A DNA stretch of 64,000 nucleotides from Turnera subulata. Its lineage: Eukaryota; Streptophyta; Magnoliopsida; Malpighiales; Passifloraceae. A program made the translations under genes and the position numbers. The notes beneath the pieces are model-generated. The model saw only the letters and a list, made by a program, of their open reading frames with translations, searched no databases and had not been told where the DNA came from. Position 1 is the stretch's first letter. Each line of letters begins with the position of its first letter. Location of the stretch: positions 1 to 64,000 of the forward strand of contig JAKUCV010005453.1 of NCBI GenBank assembly GCA_028386065.3. The letters are read 5' to 3'. This document shows, in pieces, positions 53,601 through 64,000 of this stretch.

Positions 53601-56600
53601 ATAAGACCATTCCCTGACTGGTTATCTCCTGACATTGATGATAAAAGGAACTGCTTTATTCCAGCTTCAAGTTTTCCTGCACAACTCTTTATAACATTCA
53701 TGGCAAGCTTCCTTCCTGCTAAAGAAATATCCTGCCATTTGTAACATAATCAGACTTCAGTTGAGGCAACACTGACAGCAAATGTTTATTGGGTCTGTGC
53801 AAAACATCATAGTACAGATAACACATATAACAGTGCTTGTAGATCTTTTTAGCTGGGAAGAGAGACACTCACACTTTTATTACGACCTAATACAGATAAT
53901 ATAACAAGTAAAAGATCCTCTCGAACATCTTCACTTTCTTCTATGAGAACAGCCATTATTGTTTGCATTGCTGACAATACACTTTCTTGATGATCATCTC
54001 TGTAAACATAAAACAAAAATTCTTTCTATAATCCATGAAAACAATTATAGAGCCAGAAGAAACAAATAACAAACCACCAACTACATATGTATTATTAAAA
54101 ACACAAATAGCCTATACTTGCCACACAGCAAAACACAGAATGCTTTTTAATCATCTACAAAATGCTAAGCCATGGTGTCGTAAAGTTTTATCTGCCACAT
54201 TATTCCATGTGCATAGCTGATGCATCCAATTCATGTATAGTGAGCATGCCTGCATACAAGAGAGAGAGAGAGAGACAGAGAGAAGAGAGTGGGGGGTGCG
54301 CGGGAACGCTAGTATCTAGATTGATTTATCAGATTTCTTTCTCTCCCAATTAATCTATACAAGAATGCAACCTAACCATTGTAGTGACAACCCTGCAAGA
54401 TTCTAGAAAATTTACAAGACGGAAAAGGAATTTGGAACTACTAGACTGCCCCTCCACCCGGTATACTAAGATGGAGTATTCTAGTTTCTCAAAAAAGATG
54501 GAGTATTCTAAAAACACGTTTTCAGCAACAAAAGTAACTATCTACAGGAGAGAAAAATAAAGTAACAAGGAAAAATTTGTGCTTTGAGATAGAGAAAGAA
54601 ATTATAAATATCAAAAGAATCTAGATTGAATAGATATTTCATTTCTCTTTCTTTCCACAAAGAAGATTCTTAATCGTGCACATCTTTCCCTTTCAATTGA
54701 TCTTAAATTTTTGGAACAATATATACTGCTTGCCTATCCCAAAATTTGGAAGAAAAAAAATTTAAAAATTTTTAAAAAAGAAAACGTTCTTATTGAAGTA
54801 CATACAAAATGCTCTGGCTATCAAGGATGCTGACCAAAGCGAATAATGGGATGCTGTGTAACTAGGTAATACCATGTCAAATTATTAAAGAGATAATAAT
54901 GTGTTTTAAAGCATCAACATAGTATCAATGCCTTCCAATTTTTCATGATTAACACAAAAAAGAAAGAATAAAACTCACCTGGCAACTGTGAAAAAGGTAC
55001 TGAACATTTTATTGATCAGATCATTGCATTCGAGATCCAACATCACAACACAGGACCTATATTTGGCAACAGTCTCCAAAATAACCACTCTCCTCCCAAA
55101 TGACGGACCGCCAATATCACTTAACCCACCAAAGGTGCCTACAATCAAGTGAAAAACATCCTGCAGGTACATATATATCAATGAGATCAGGAGAAAATCA
55201 CATTGTTTATGTTTTGTATTAGAAGAATATTACTAGCTCTATACAGCAGATGAGCTTTATGAAGGATAAGAACCTTTAAGACATCATCATTGTAAGGAGC
55301 TTCAGGTGCAGTTATTCGGGTTATCTCACAAATGCATGTAGCAACTAGCAGTTTAACATCCCTATCTTGATGTTTCAGCAATTCTGGCTTCACAATTGCA
55401 TCGAGGAAAGGCTGCATTGACTCCAGTATTGAAGCAGGTGGTGATTGATCCATCTCAGAAAGACATGTGGTAGCTTGCTGCAAATAAGAGAAAAAACATA
55501 TCAGAAACTTACCAGCCAAAAAGGAAACTTTAGATTGCTTAACAGAGAAAAAACAAGCAATGGCATCCAAAAGGGCATACTTATCATAAAGTACTACTTT
55601 CCCTACAGCCAGCAATGATGATTATGCTCTCAAAAATGATATGCATATCCATGATATAGCTCAATTTCTTATGATAATATACAAGAAAAGTCACTTACTG
55701 TAGACAAATAAACCATCCAGCAATATAAAACATATTGCCAATAATTAGTTCCAGAACCAGCAGTTTTGGGTCCAGTTCATGCTGAAGTCTGAAAACTACT
55801 ACGGGTTATCTAAAAGAAATAAGGTAACAGGTTTTTTCACATTGAAGAGGCCATAGGCAGAGCGCAAAGGTGATCCAGATGATATCTTGCTTCAGCGAGA
55901 TTATGTTATTAGCATCTAAATGGCAACTCAAACTAGTGACTTGGCTTCAAGAGGTATAGACTATTGACATGCAAAACCGATTCCATTCAGTTTACCAGTC
56001 ATCTTGTCCTTTAGCAACCCTCTAATTACTGTGGCTTGTAAGCTGTTAATGGGATAATTTTACATGACTACAAGGCACGCACCAGTCAAACAAAATTTTC
56101 CCCAATAACACCAACCACAAAAGTGAGGCATTCCTGAAGTAGGTGGTAGAAGCGGTCAAGGAATAGCACATGTGGAGATTGAAATGAGGAGATGTAGTTA
56201 AATTCCCTCAGAGCCTCCCAATTCATTGAGCTTTGACTTAACCTACGGTATAGCAACCCCAACACACCATTTGGCGTCCTATGGTCTACCCTGAAACTTT
56301 CCCACATAGAAAGCATGACTCATCAAGTATCCCTAGAGTACAGAACCATGCCTGTGAACTTGAAATCGCCAATCTCAACCAAAGGAAACAAGAGGCAAGC
56401 CAGGGTCAGATGTCGGGCACTCGTCATACACTCAAATTTTTTCTATAGACTCCATATCCTTTCTTATGACCTAAATCGACGTAGATTTGGATTGTCTGTC
56501 AGTTTCATCTCTTATTGCATAAGCCCCAAATACGACAGTAAGTACTCTCGTCTTGTCTCCCCGCCAGGACGAAGAAAACTGGAAGCGGTCAGTAACTAGA

Positions 56601-57026
56601 GACTAGAGGCCACAAGTACCTAGAAATGTGGGAAGAAGGGGATAGAGAAGCAAGAGCAGGCAACTAGAAAGAAAACCCTAATTGGAGAGGGAATTCAGTC
56701 CAATTCACAGAGACATGGTATAGAAAACCCTAAAAAGTTGCATTCTTTCTTAGGGGAACCGAATTGCAGCAATTCAATTAAGCTTGACCAAGCATTTCCA
56801 CACAAAAGCAAAAGCAAGACCTAAACCTAAACCTAAACCTAAGCAGTGGTGTCGTAGGTAGCATAAGGAAATAGTAATTTAACAGCAGAGAGAGTGAGAG
56901 AGAGAAGAATTGAAGAAGGAATGCGGGTACCTTTAAGAGCTTAAGGAGAGGGTCTTTGGTGGAAGGAGGGGTGTCATTGAGCTTGGATCCCACCTCCTTG
57001 AGCTGCTGTGCAGCCTTCTCCGCCAT
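44614..57026 (-). CDS. PDS5: PDS5 sister-chromatid cohesion protein with C-terminal Tudor domain
   Basis: Thirty-three exons joined with consistent phase give 1,663 residues. Exons (minus): 56931-57026, 55274-55477, 54979-55160, 53873-53999, 53513-53731, 53091-53307, 52877-53022, 52639-52784, 52240-52389, 52064-52112, 51781-51972, 51106-51288, 50669-50823, 50464-50590, 50209-50358, 50056-50115, 49739-49875, 49526-49643, 49261-49395, 48935-49131, 48658-48814, 48395-48538, 48079-48159, 47355-47972, 47163-47246, 46762-46841, 46248-46299, 46073-46159, 45947-45984, 45695-45757, 45488-45615, 44749-45167, 44614-44664. Residues about 1-1120 are HEAT-repeat helices (RDVKLLVATCICEITRITAP, DTRLKAVRLVGDLFALSE). 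Next is a basic low-complexity linker (1125-1330). A Tudor domain (about 1365-1420; IGHRIKVWWPMDKKFYGGTI, ILYDDGDVEVL) is followed by an acidic Ser/Lys-rich tail. PDS5 binds cohesin and controls its loading, release and repair roles. The Tudor module is a plant-specific addition. Confidence 0.95.
56673..56842. promoter_or_regulatory. Telo-box motifs in PDS5 first intron
   Basis: AAACCCTAA occurs at 56673-56681 and 56725-56733, and a short array of CCTAAA units lies at 56819-56842, all in the 5' part of intron 1 near the start codon. Telo-boxes are enriched in promoters and first introns of plant genes expressed in dividing cells and are recruitment sites for Polycomb through TRB proteins. The functional claim is inference from family knowledge. 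Confidence 0.4.
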
Positions 57027-59266
57027 CCTCCCCGTCGACCCAAAACGACGCCTCCTTCTCGTCCTCCTCCTCGGTGGTGGTTGTTTCTAATTTTGCTCCT
57101 TCAAGCCCAAGGCTTTTATGCCTATTTATTTATTTATGTATTTATTTATCAGCTTCTCTCAACTTACTTGAGTAGAAGTAGAAGAAGAAGAAGAAGAAGA
57201 AGAGAAGTAGTAGAAAGTAGAAGCAGAAGCTCGAATAAGTGTGAGGCACCACCAACACCTCTCTCTCTCTCTAGCTTACATGGATCGATATTTTTCATAT
57301 ATGTTTTTTGTTTTTTTATGTCCTCTATTCTTTCTACTGCTTATTTCTATCTGTGTTTCCTTTTTTTATAATAAGTAAGGGTGGTTTTGTTTTTTTTTCC
57401 CCCTCTATTTATTTTGACTCTCTCTTCCTCTCTCTATTTAATATCTATCTATAAGAATATGAATATATCTATTGATGATATTATTTGGCTTTTCGAGCAC
57501 GGACAGAAAAGGAGAATAAATAAAACTCCAAGAAAAATAAATAAATGTCAAAGCAAAACTGAGAAAAGAGTAAAATCACGCGAAAATGCATGCACCCATC
57601 TTTTACTTTCACGGCACACTTCACTCCTTTTTACTTCACCCACCAGATTTGTTTGTTTACGTGCACCCACGCGCACGCGCGCCCCCAGCAGCAATATACA
57701 CATCATCTATTAGACAGCTGGTAGAGTAGTTAATAATTTTACTATCTGACCCATTTTGAGTGCAGCTTTTCTTCTCCTCTCTAAAACCTTCTTACCTGCC
57801 TGCCACTCATGCTCCTATATTCTGTTTTATTTACACCAGTGCCCCCAACTTTTTATTTTTTTACAGAATAAATACTTTATTGCATTACTATATAAAACTG
57901 AGTTTTTAGGTATTTTCTGTATGTATTAATCAAAATACATTGTTTGCATGGGAAGGGAACAAATTGTCATACACATCGCAATATATAATTTTTAAGTTGA
58001 AGCCAATAATAAGGAATAAGAAAAGAAACAAATTTTGAGAATTTGTCCTTAATGGAAGTGGTAAGATTTGAACCTCAATTGTTCACGAGAAAAAAAAAAC
58101 TAATTTCTTTCTATTTTACTACATAAAATTTTATAATTAGAGCGGGGCCATGACACCTATTTGCTGCCCTCTAGATCCGCCCGTTGATCTCAAATTTAAT
58201 ATTGTGAGCCTTGAAATTCTTCTTTAGATAAGATCGTATAATCCATTAATTAGAAATTAAAAAATAAACAATCTAACACCATTTGTAATATAATATAATG
58301 GCATCTCACTAAGGTTTTTTTAAATGAATTAGGAGTTCAATTTCAATAATGATAAGAATGCAAATGGTGACAAAGTTAAATAAGTGTAAGATAAGATTTC
58401 AATGTACCAAAAAGGGATTAAAGAAAAATAAAATATTTAGGAAGAGGTAATCGTGCCAAAAGTTACTAATAGTAGTCTGAGTAGATGACATGATGACAAG
58501 ATTTGAAGCAGTTGGAGCATAGCGGTTGTTGTACTTTGTTAGGGAAAGGCGAGAGAGACAGAGAGCCCCTGGAATTTGAAAGAGAGGAGGGTGGGATAGG
58601 AGCGCGCGTGGTAATGTTGTCTATATAAGTTGTGCTGTAATTTTATAATATAATGTTTTTCTAAAAAAAAAAAAGCCTTGCAATATTTGAGTTTGACTTT
58701 AACCTTGCAGTCGCAGAGCGCATAGTTGTCCCTACCCTGCAAACAATCTTTTCAAGTCCGATCAGAGAAAATATGTTATTAAGTTAAACCAAATATCTGC
58801 ATTTCTTTCCTCGAGAGTTTTCTTTTCTATATCGTGGATTTGTGGTTTTTTTTTTTTTGTTCAAAAGCTTCTCAATCAATTATTCATGATACGTGCCAAA
58901 AAAAAGTTTAAAATATATTTTTAGAATTGAGTGTTATTATCTATTTTACAAGAATCACAATTAAAGAAATAAGATAAATTAAACAACGCTGAGATAAAGT
59001 CATATAAATTATCATAAGAGTCAAAAGAGTTTTTTTTCCGTAAAAAAACAAATTTGGGGACTGAATTGGTGTCCAGAACAACAATTTAGTTCAATCCCCA
59101 ACCAACCGCATATCTCTACAATAGATAGGCAAAACACACAATAAGCCTCCACTATGCTTGCCAAAACATGTTGGGATGGAAACTCTAGTTCGCATAATTG
59201 ATCATTTTCTTCTCTGGAGTGCATGAATGCGGTGAGTACAGACATATCTACACGTAGAATAAACCA
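57027..59266. other. PDS5 promoter side and intergenic region
   Basis: A GAA run at about 57180-57205 lies close upstream of PDS5, probably in its leader or promoter. The remainder is AT-rich with no recognised gene. Confidence 0.45.
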
Positions 59267-59533
59267 CTATAGTGTTATGCACTTTAAATATCTTGCCAAA
59301 AAGCATAGACTTCTATAATGAACTCTATTTCTATCCTCTATGTCTTGTACCAGGACCTGCACACCAACGACGGAAACACCACTGCCATCCGCGCCGTCAT
59401 TGGATTCATCATCGGAGTCGGAATCTTCACCAGATCCAGAGTTGACGCTGGTGCCGGAACGAGAGTCTGAACTGACGCTTGAGTTAGCGCCCGAGGTGAG
59501 ACCACTATCGAAGCCCATACCTTTGCTAGGCAT
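59267..59533 (-). CDS. Small Ser/Asp-rich ORF, doubtful
   Basis: A minus-strand frame of about 88 codons starts MPSKGMGFDSGLTSGANSS and contains GSGEDSDSDDESNDGADGSG before a non-repetitive end (VQVLVQDIEDRNRV). The composition is more coding-like than its AT-rich surroundings. There is no recognised family and no confirmed splice context. It could be a gene fragment or a remnant of a mobile element. Confidence 0.2.
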   Translation of the reverse strand: MPSKGMGFDSGLTSGANSSVSSDSRSGTSVNSGSGEDSDSDDESNDGADGSGVSVVGVQVLVQDIEDRNRVHYRSLCFLARYLKCITL

Positions 59534-59895
59534 CAAGTATCCAATGAAGAGCACCAAATTCAAGTGCGAACACTTACAATCAAATACTGGAAATGGGGTA
59601 ATTAAATACTTAATTAATAACTGCATCAATTCAAGAGGAACATGGAGAAAAATCAACCTATAACAATCTCAAATCAAGAAGACCAAGGAAGAGAAAACTA
59701 GACTAAGACTTTTAGAATAGAAGAGAAAGAAAAAGGATGGAAAATATGAGGAAGATGAATTAGCCGGCGATAAGAAAAATGTTGAAAATGATGAATAGTT
59801 GACAGGGCACACTTCCCATGTCAGAGCTCATTTTGAAATTTGAAATGTGTTTATGTAGTCGTGTTTGTATATTTTCTGCTAATTATAGTTGTTTT
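59534..59895. other. Intergenic spacer left of the LTR
   Basis: AT-rich DNA with no recognised feature up to the TGTTAGAATAGG edge at 59896. Confidence 0.4.
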
Positions 59896-61332
59896 TGTTA
59901 GAATAGGTGCCCTACACTAGAGGGGGGTGAATAGCATTTTTCGGACGAAACTAAAAACTTGCAGGGAATAAATGCGGAATTGAAAGAACAAGGACACACC
60001 AAAATTTATAGTGGTTCAGACACACAACTTGTGTGGCTAATCCAGTCCTCCGAGAGACTCTCTCGAAGATTTCACTATCTAAGTTAAGCTTCCGGGTGCT
60101 TAACAAACCGTTTACAAACTTAGAGCTCGAATCTCACAAAACTCTACTTACTTGCTTGAAGATACCTCACTTCAAGACTTCTCACACAGAAAGAAGACAC
60201 CCTTCCTATGAATTTACTACAAGGGAACAATTATCCCTTATGGTGTATTGACAACACTTTTATCACTCAAACAAAGGCTCTCTCAAAGAGTGGATATGAG
60301 TAACAAATAAGCTATATAAAAGCTAACTCTCAATCCTCAAGGATATTGGCTCATAAAAATTCCAATGTATGTATGATAATGAATGTTTAAAATGTAGAGT
60401 TAATTATTTATAATCAGAGATGTAAATCCTCTATTTATATGTCTCAAAACATGTATGACCGTTGTGGAATCAATCCAAAATACCTTTAGACAAAATAGCA
60501 TGGGATGTTGAAAAAGATGTCTGCTCAAAACGGCACAACATCGATGTTTAAACTTCGAACATCGATGTTTGGCCAGTAAGTTTGAATTATTGGATCAACG
60601 GTCATGAGAACATCGATGTTTACCAAGGGAACATCGATGTTTTGCCAATAAATATGAATTATTGAGTCCAACGCTCACTAAAACATCAATGTTTTGGAGC
60701 TACGACCAAGCATTTTTAAAGCTGATTTTGCAAGAACATCGATGTTTACATCCCAACATCGATGTTTTTGTGCTTCGGCAAAAGATATTGTAAAGTTGAT
60801 TTGTAAGAACATCGATGTTGAGATGGACAACATCGATGTTTTATTACTACGGCAAAACCAGTTTGAAAGCATCATCATGGGAACATCGATGTGTACTTGA
60901 AGAACATCGATGTTCATTTGGTTCGGCGAAAATCAATTTAAAGGCATCAATTGATGGAACATCGATGTCTCAAATTTAGACATCGATGTTTGGCTGCTGC
61001 AAAACATTTTTCAAGTGCAACGGTCATGAGAACATCGATGTTTAGTATCCCAATATCGATGTCCTGAGCTAAAAAAAATATGTTTATGATTGAAAGGATG
61101 CTTTTGATGCATGAGTAAAATTGATTTTGTTTTGAGCCAATGTCTTAGAAGAATTGAGTGTTTAACCTTTGTACAATTTTGAGTTCCTAAGTCTTCTTGC
61201 TTGTTACTTCAATGCTTGTGCTCTTTGCTCCTTGATTGATTTCTTTTTGCTTCAAGATTGTCATCAATTGAGTCATGGTTGGTTTGTCAATATCAAAACC
61301 CTGAAATGAGACAAGGAGGCATGAGTTCTAAC
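59896..61332 (-). repeat. LTR of a Sirevirus-like Ty1/copia element
   Basis: The 1,437-bp unit has inverted ends TGTTAGAA (59896) and TTCTAACA (to 61332). On the minus strand its start TGTTAGAACTCATGCC is preceded directly by a polypurine tract. Its other end reads TATTCACCCCCCTCTAGTG close to the terminus on the minus strand, a block common in Sirevirus LTRs. These points make it a 3' LTR on the minus strand. It contains palindrome array A (60537-61063). The matching 5' LTR should lie beyond the right window edge. Lineage assignment is by recall of typical termini. Confidence 0.6.
60537..61063. repeat. Phased palindrome-pair array A (AACATCGATGTT)
   Basis: Eight units begin at 60537, 60609, 60682, 60735, 60808, 60882, 60958 and 61031. 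Each except the third (single, AACATCAATGTT) holds two copies of the 12-bp palindrome AACATCGATGTT or a one- or two-base variant, whose starts are 20-21 bp apart. Unit spacing is mostly 72-76 bp. Sequence between palindromes is variable. All of it lies within the LTR. Confidence 0.9.
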
Positions 61333-61348
61333 AATTTCCCCCTTTTTG
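61333..61348 (-). other. Polypurine tract of the Sirevirus-like element
   Basis: On the minus strand ATCAAAAAGGGGGAAAT runs directly into the LTR start TGTTAGAA. AAAAAGGGGGA next to TTGTTAG is typical of Sirevirus and related Ty1/copia 3' ends. It fixes the minus orientation. Confidence 0.65.
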
Positions 61349-61663
61349 ATAATGATAAATAAATAGGAGTATATGCCAAATTTATAAGTTCAAAATGAGG
61401 GATTAGTATGTGCCAAGTTTTATGAATTCATAAGTGAGGTTAATTCCCCTTATGTTTTTCAAACTATGATTCCCCCTAACTTAGTGCATATTATTTCTTT
61501 GTGCATATACTTCTTCTTATCTTCTCCTTTTTGGCATTAGCAAAAAGAAATGGAAATAGTAAATATTTTATTGAATTAAAAAGACATAAACATAACAAGA
61601 GATAAGAGTTTAGAAAGTTGGGCTTTCGCTCCCATCGTCATTATCATCATCATCATCAGATTG

Positions 61664-62932
61664 TTATGCAGGGATGTTTTCCTCTTCTTCTTCATCTGCT
61701 CCTTCTTCACCATCACCTCCTTGTTCACCATCCTCAACATCCGTTGGAGTGAAGTCTTCATCATCATCATCACCTTCATCTTCGAAATTATAGCCATGAA
61801 GTGTGGTGTGATATGGTGGAGGATTATAATTCACACGGACAAAGTAAGACCGAAGAGAGTGGCCTTGTCTTTGCACTTCCAAGTCAATCCTCTCTATTGC
61901 TTGGCCCATGCTTGTCATGCTTAATTGAAGGCCGTGGATGGAGTCAGCAATGGACTCAAGAGTGACTCCGGAGGTTCGGCGTCGAGAAGCGGCTGCACGG
62001 GAACTTTCTGCTTGGGCAGTCCTTGGAGCTTGCTAGGAAGTTTGGTCGTGCCTTGGTTCTTCCACAGATTTGCTGGTTCGGAAAGTGGCGTCACTTCTCG
62101 CCCATATTTTGTTGTGAGGAACCTGTCCGCCTTTTCCGACATCAACACCTGCATGCAATAGTATATCCAACACCAAGAAGGAATATGGCAAGGGATGCTC
62201 GGTGTAATGGGATGTATAGTCCGACATGTGCATAAGCACAAATGGTGCCCAATTAATTGGTGCATGGTGAATGGTGGCATGAAGTACTTTTATATCTTCG
62301 ACGGACATGACGGTGTGATTTCTGTCTCTTGGCTTGATGACCCGGGTGAGAAGGTAGAATAGAACTCGGTACTCTGGGTTAATGGAGTGGATGGTTGGCC
62401 TCCCGGAGCTGTGTCGAACAAGAGTCGTGAAGCCAAGCTCATTCAAAAAGAGTGGTTCATGGGTTGTGGCCCAATGATCACCTCCATAAGATGCAATATC
62501 GTCTCCCTGAAATGGCAATCCAACACGCGCCCCGAATTCCTCCAATGTCATGGTAATGTACACTTCATTGATATTAACGGACAGTGTGTCACCATCTCGT
62601 CGGAGAGTTGAGTAGAATGCTCGGACAAATTCAGCACTATATTGCCAGCCCCTGTTGGTCACGAATTCCCACAATCGCGATGCTCGAAGATGGGCTTCAA
62701 GCTGTGTGTAGTTCTTCTCCTTCGGGTAATCCACCAGAAGATACCGTGGAGAGGCAATTGAGCGCTTGGAGAAGAGAGACATGAAGTTGTGAAGTTTGGC
62801 TCTGGAAGAGAACCAAACCGAGGTGCCTTCCACTACAAATTAAGGAGCTGAGCTTGAAGAGCCTCCTCTTTTCTTTGATTGTGTCTCCTTTATGGGAGAT
62901 TTGGCTTTGGAAGACTTTTTCCCACCTTCCAT
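61664..62932 (-). pseudogene. Envelope-like / plant transposon-protein ORF with two in-frame stops
   Basis: A single minus-strand frame of 423 codons runs from ATG 62932 to the stop at 61664. It is interrupted by TAA at 62840-62842 and TAG at 62033-62035, with no frameshift. The start is Lys/Ser-rich (MEGGKKSSKAKSPIKE). The middle, with RLWEFVTNRGWQYSAEFVRA, FYSTL and LEEFGARVGLPFQGDDI, resembles the putative plant transposon protein family (PF20167-type), often annotated envelope-like in Sireviruses. The tail is Asp/Glu-rich (DDDDEDFTPTDVEDGEQGG). It lies between a polypurine tract/3' LTR and palindrome array B, where Sireviruses carry their extra ORF. The family name is by recall; it should be treated as a decayed element gene. 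Confidence 0.55.
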
Positions 62933-63024
62933 TCTTGAAAATAATGAGTAGGAGAATGAATTTAGAAAGTAAGAGTAGTGTGAGTGAACAGTAGTGAGTA
63001 TCTAAATGAGAGAAGGAGGCATCT

Positions 63025-63036
63025 ATATGTATAGGA
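63025..63036 (-). promoter_or_regulatory. Possible TATA box before the envelope-like ORF
   Basis: TATACATATAGA on the minus strand lies about 95 bp upstream of ATG 62932, between palindrome array B and the ORF. An array-TATA-ORF order would fit an internal promoter. Confidence 0.25.
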
Positions 63037-63117
63037 GAGCCAAAATATAGCTATTGTAGTCCTTAAAACAGGCTCCAACGGCTAGATAACGGCTATATTT
63101 TTGAAACATAACGGCTA

Positions 63118-63644
63118 AACATCGATGTCTGGTCAAGAAACATCGATGTTTCATGCTCTCCAACGGCTATATTTTTGAAAAGTGACGTCTGAACATCGAT
63201 GTTCATTAGGGAAACATCGATGTTTCTGTGCCTCTGGACAGAGTTTGAAATGCCTCCAATCGTAACAACATCGATGTTGTAATATGTGAACATCAATGTT
63301 TAAAACTACTGGATGAAAAATTTTAAACTGTAATGGCAGAACATCGATGTCTTACCTGGAAGCATTGATGTTTGAAACTACTGGGAAGAAAAATACTTAC
63401 TGAACATCGATGTTGCATATCGGAACATCGATGTTTATATATGTCGGTTAATGACTTGATTGTGCACATGATGGAACATCGATGTTGGGCTCTCGAAATT
63501 GATGTTTTAAGCTACTGGTTGAAAATGATATGAGTTGAAGTCCATTAAACATCGATGTTTGATAGTCAACATCGATGTTTTGCAGCCTCGAGTTTAAGTT
63601 TGTTCATTCGGAACATCGATGTTCCGTTGAGCAACATCGATGTT
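63118..63644. repeat. Phased palindrome-pair array B (AACATCGATGTT)
   Basis: Eight units begin at 63118, 63192, 63267, 63340, 63403, 63475, 63548 and 63612. Each holds two AACATCGATGTT-type palindromes (some decayed to CATTGATG or ATTGATG) with starts 20-22 bp apart. Unit steps are 63-75 bp. The sequence between palindromes differs from array A. It lies upstream of the envelope-like ORF on the minus strand. Confidence 0.9.
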
Positions 63645-64000
63645 TTGCAGTCTCGGCTTTCTTGTTCCCCCCTATCTTTTGTCTTAAATGAAGGGTACCT
63701 GCAAAACAACTTAGAAAATACTCCGACGCTCATGTCAGTAAAGGTAAGACAATAAAAATACACAAATTAGATCAATGTAGAGTCAGGGATTCTTAGTTCT
63801 TTTCGAATTTCCGAAGAATGACTCTTTCTTTACGAATTTTGATAGTCTCATCACGGCTTACGTCAGCAACTCTCTCAAGTATTCCACTTAGAAGTTGTGC
63901 TTTAGAGCATATACAGGAATGGCATTAGTGAAAGACGAATATTTATGGTTGGAGTACGAACCGTTCCGTATAGAGTTTGGTACCTAAGTGGTTATTCTTG
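63645..64000. other. Right edge, probably interior of the Sirevirus-like element
   Basis: No recognised gene. A short minus-strand open stretch near 63785-63890 with charged composition (DVSRDETIKIRKERVILRKF) may be a piece of an element polyprotein, but this is not established. Confidence 0.3.

Noticed and set aside
57180..57205. GAA run upstream of PDS5 as a functional repeat-expansion locus
   Set aside because: Short and ordinary for plant leaders or promoters; nothing indicates instability.
61664..61918. Separate Asp/Glu-rich 84-codon gene
   Set aside because: It is in the same frame as the upstream envelope-like ORF and is its C-terminal part after an in-frame stop.
60537..63644. Palindrome arrays as a CRISPR array
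   Set aside because: Repeats of 12 bp with 8-9 bp and ~40 bp alternating spacers, in a plant transposon and with no cas genes, do not fit CRISPR.

Overview
The window is nuclear DNA of a flowering plant, most likely a core eudicot. Genes are split by short GT-AG introns, intergenic DNA is AT-rich, and both plant-specific families (WEB, CAR C2 proteins, Tudor-tailed PDS5) and plant transposon lineages are present. The species cannot be named from sequence alone. No rRNA, tRNA, CRISPR array or bacterial-type operon was seen.

Layout. Positions 1-15,000 are a transposon graveyard. A Tekay/Del-type Ty3/gypsy family is present as an LTR fragment at the left edge, a solo LTR (1801-5269, target duplication GTGCA) and a minus-strand element (5766-11330, duplication ACTAA) that contains an assembly gap. 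A further solo LTR lies at 19554-22085 (duplication TATTG). The gapped element sits inside an older Mutator-like terminal-inverted-repeat element (5634-12099, duplication ATTATTCAT). Next come a composite of foldback elements with tandem repeats (12.4-13.3 kb) and a short LINE insertion whose 5' part is inverted (13900-14800).

The gene-rich part runs from 15 to 57 kb. It holds a universal-stress-protein gene (-), a Sec14-like CRAL-TRIO gene (+), a WEB coiled-coil gene (-), a cytosolic acetoacetyl-CoA thiolase gene (-, 13 exons), an ALKBH2-like DNA/RNA demethylase gene (-), a CAR-type C2 gene (-) and a 33-exon PDS5 cohesin-cofactor gene (-). Every gene could be rebuilt from start to stop with GT-AG junctions and consistent phase. 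They are unrelated housekeeping, signalling or repair functions and form no cluster. PDS5 (sister chromatid cohesion, DNA repair) and ALKBH2 (alkylation repair) are only loosely related in theme.

The right end (59.9-64 kb) is a minus-strand, probably Sirevirus-like Ty1/copia element: an LTR, a polypurine tract, and a degraded ORF of the envelope-like/plant transposon-protein type. It carries the most unusual signal in the window: two separate arrays, each of about eight units, in which the palindrome AACATCGATGTT occurs in pairs set about 21 bp apart, with units repeating about every 73 bp. A second notable signal is a compact gene-like unit (TATA box, 125-residue basic ORF, AATAAA) encoded antisense inside the Tekay element.
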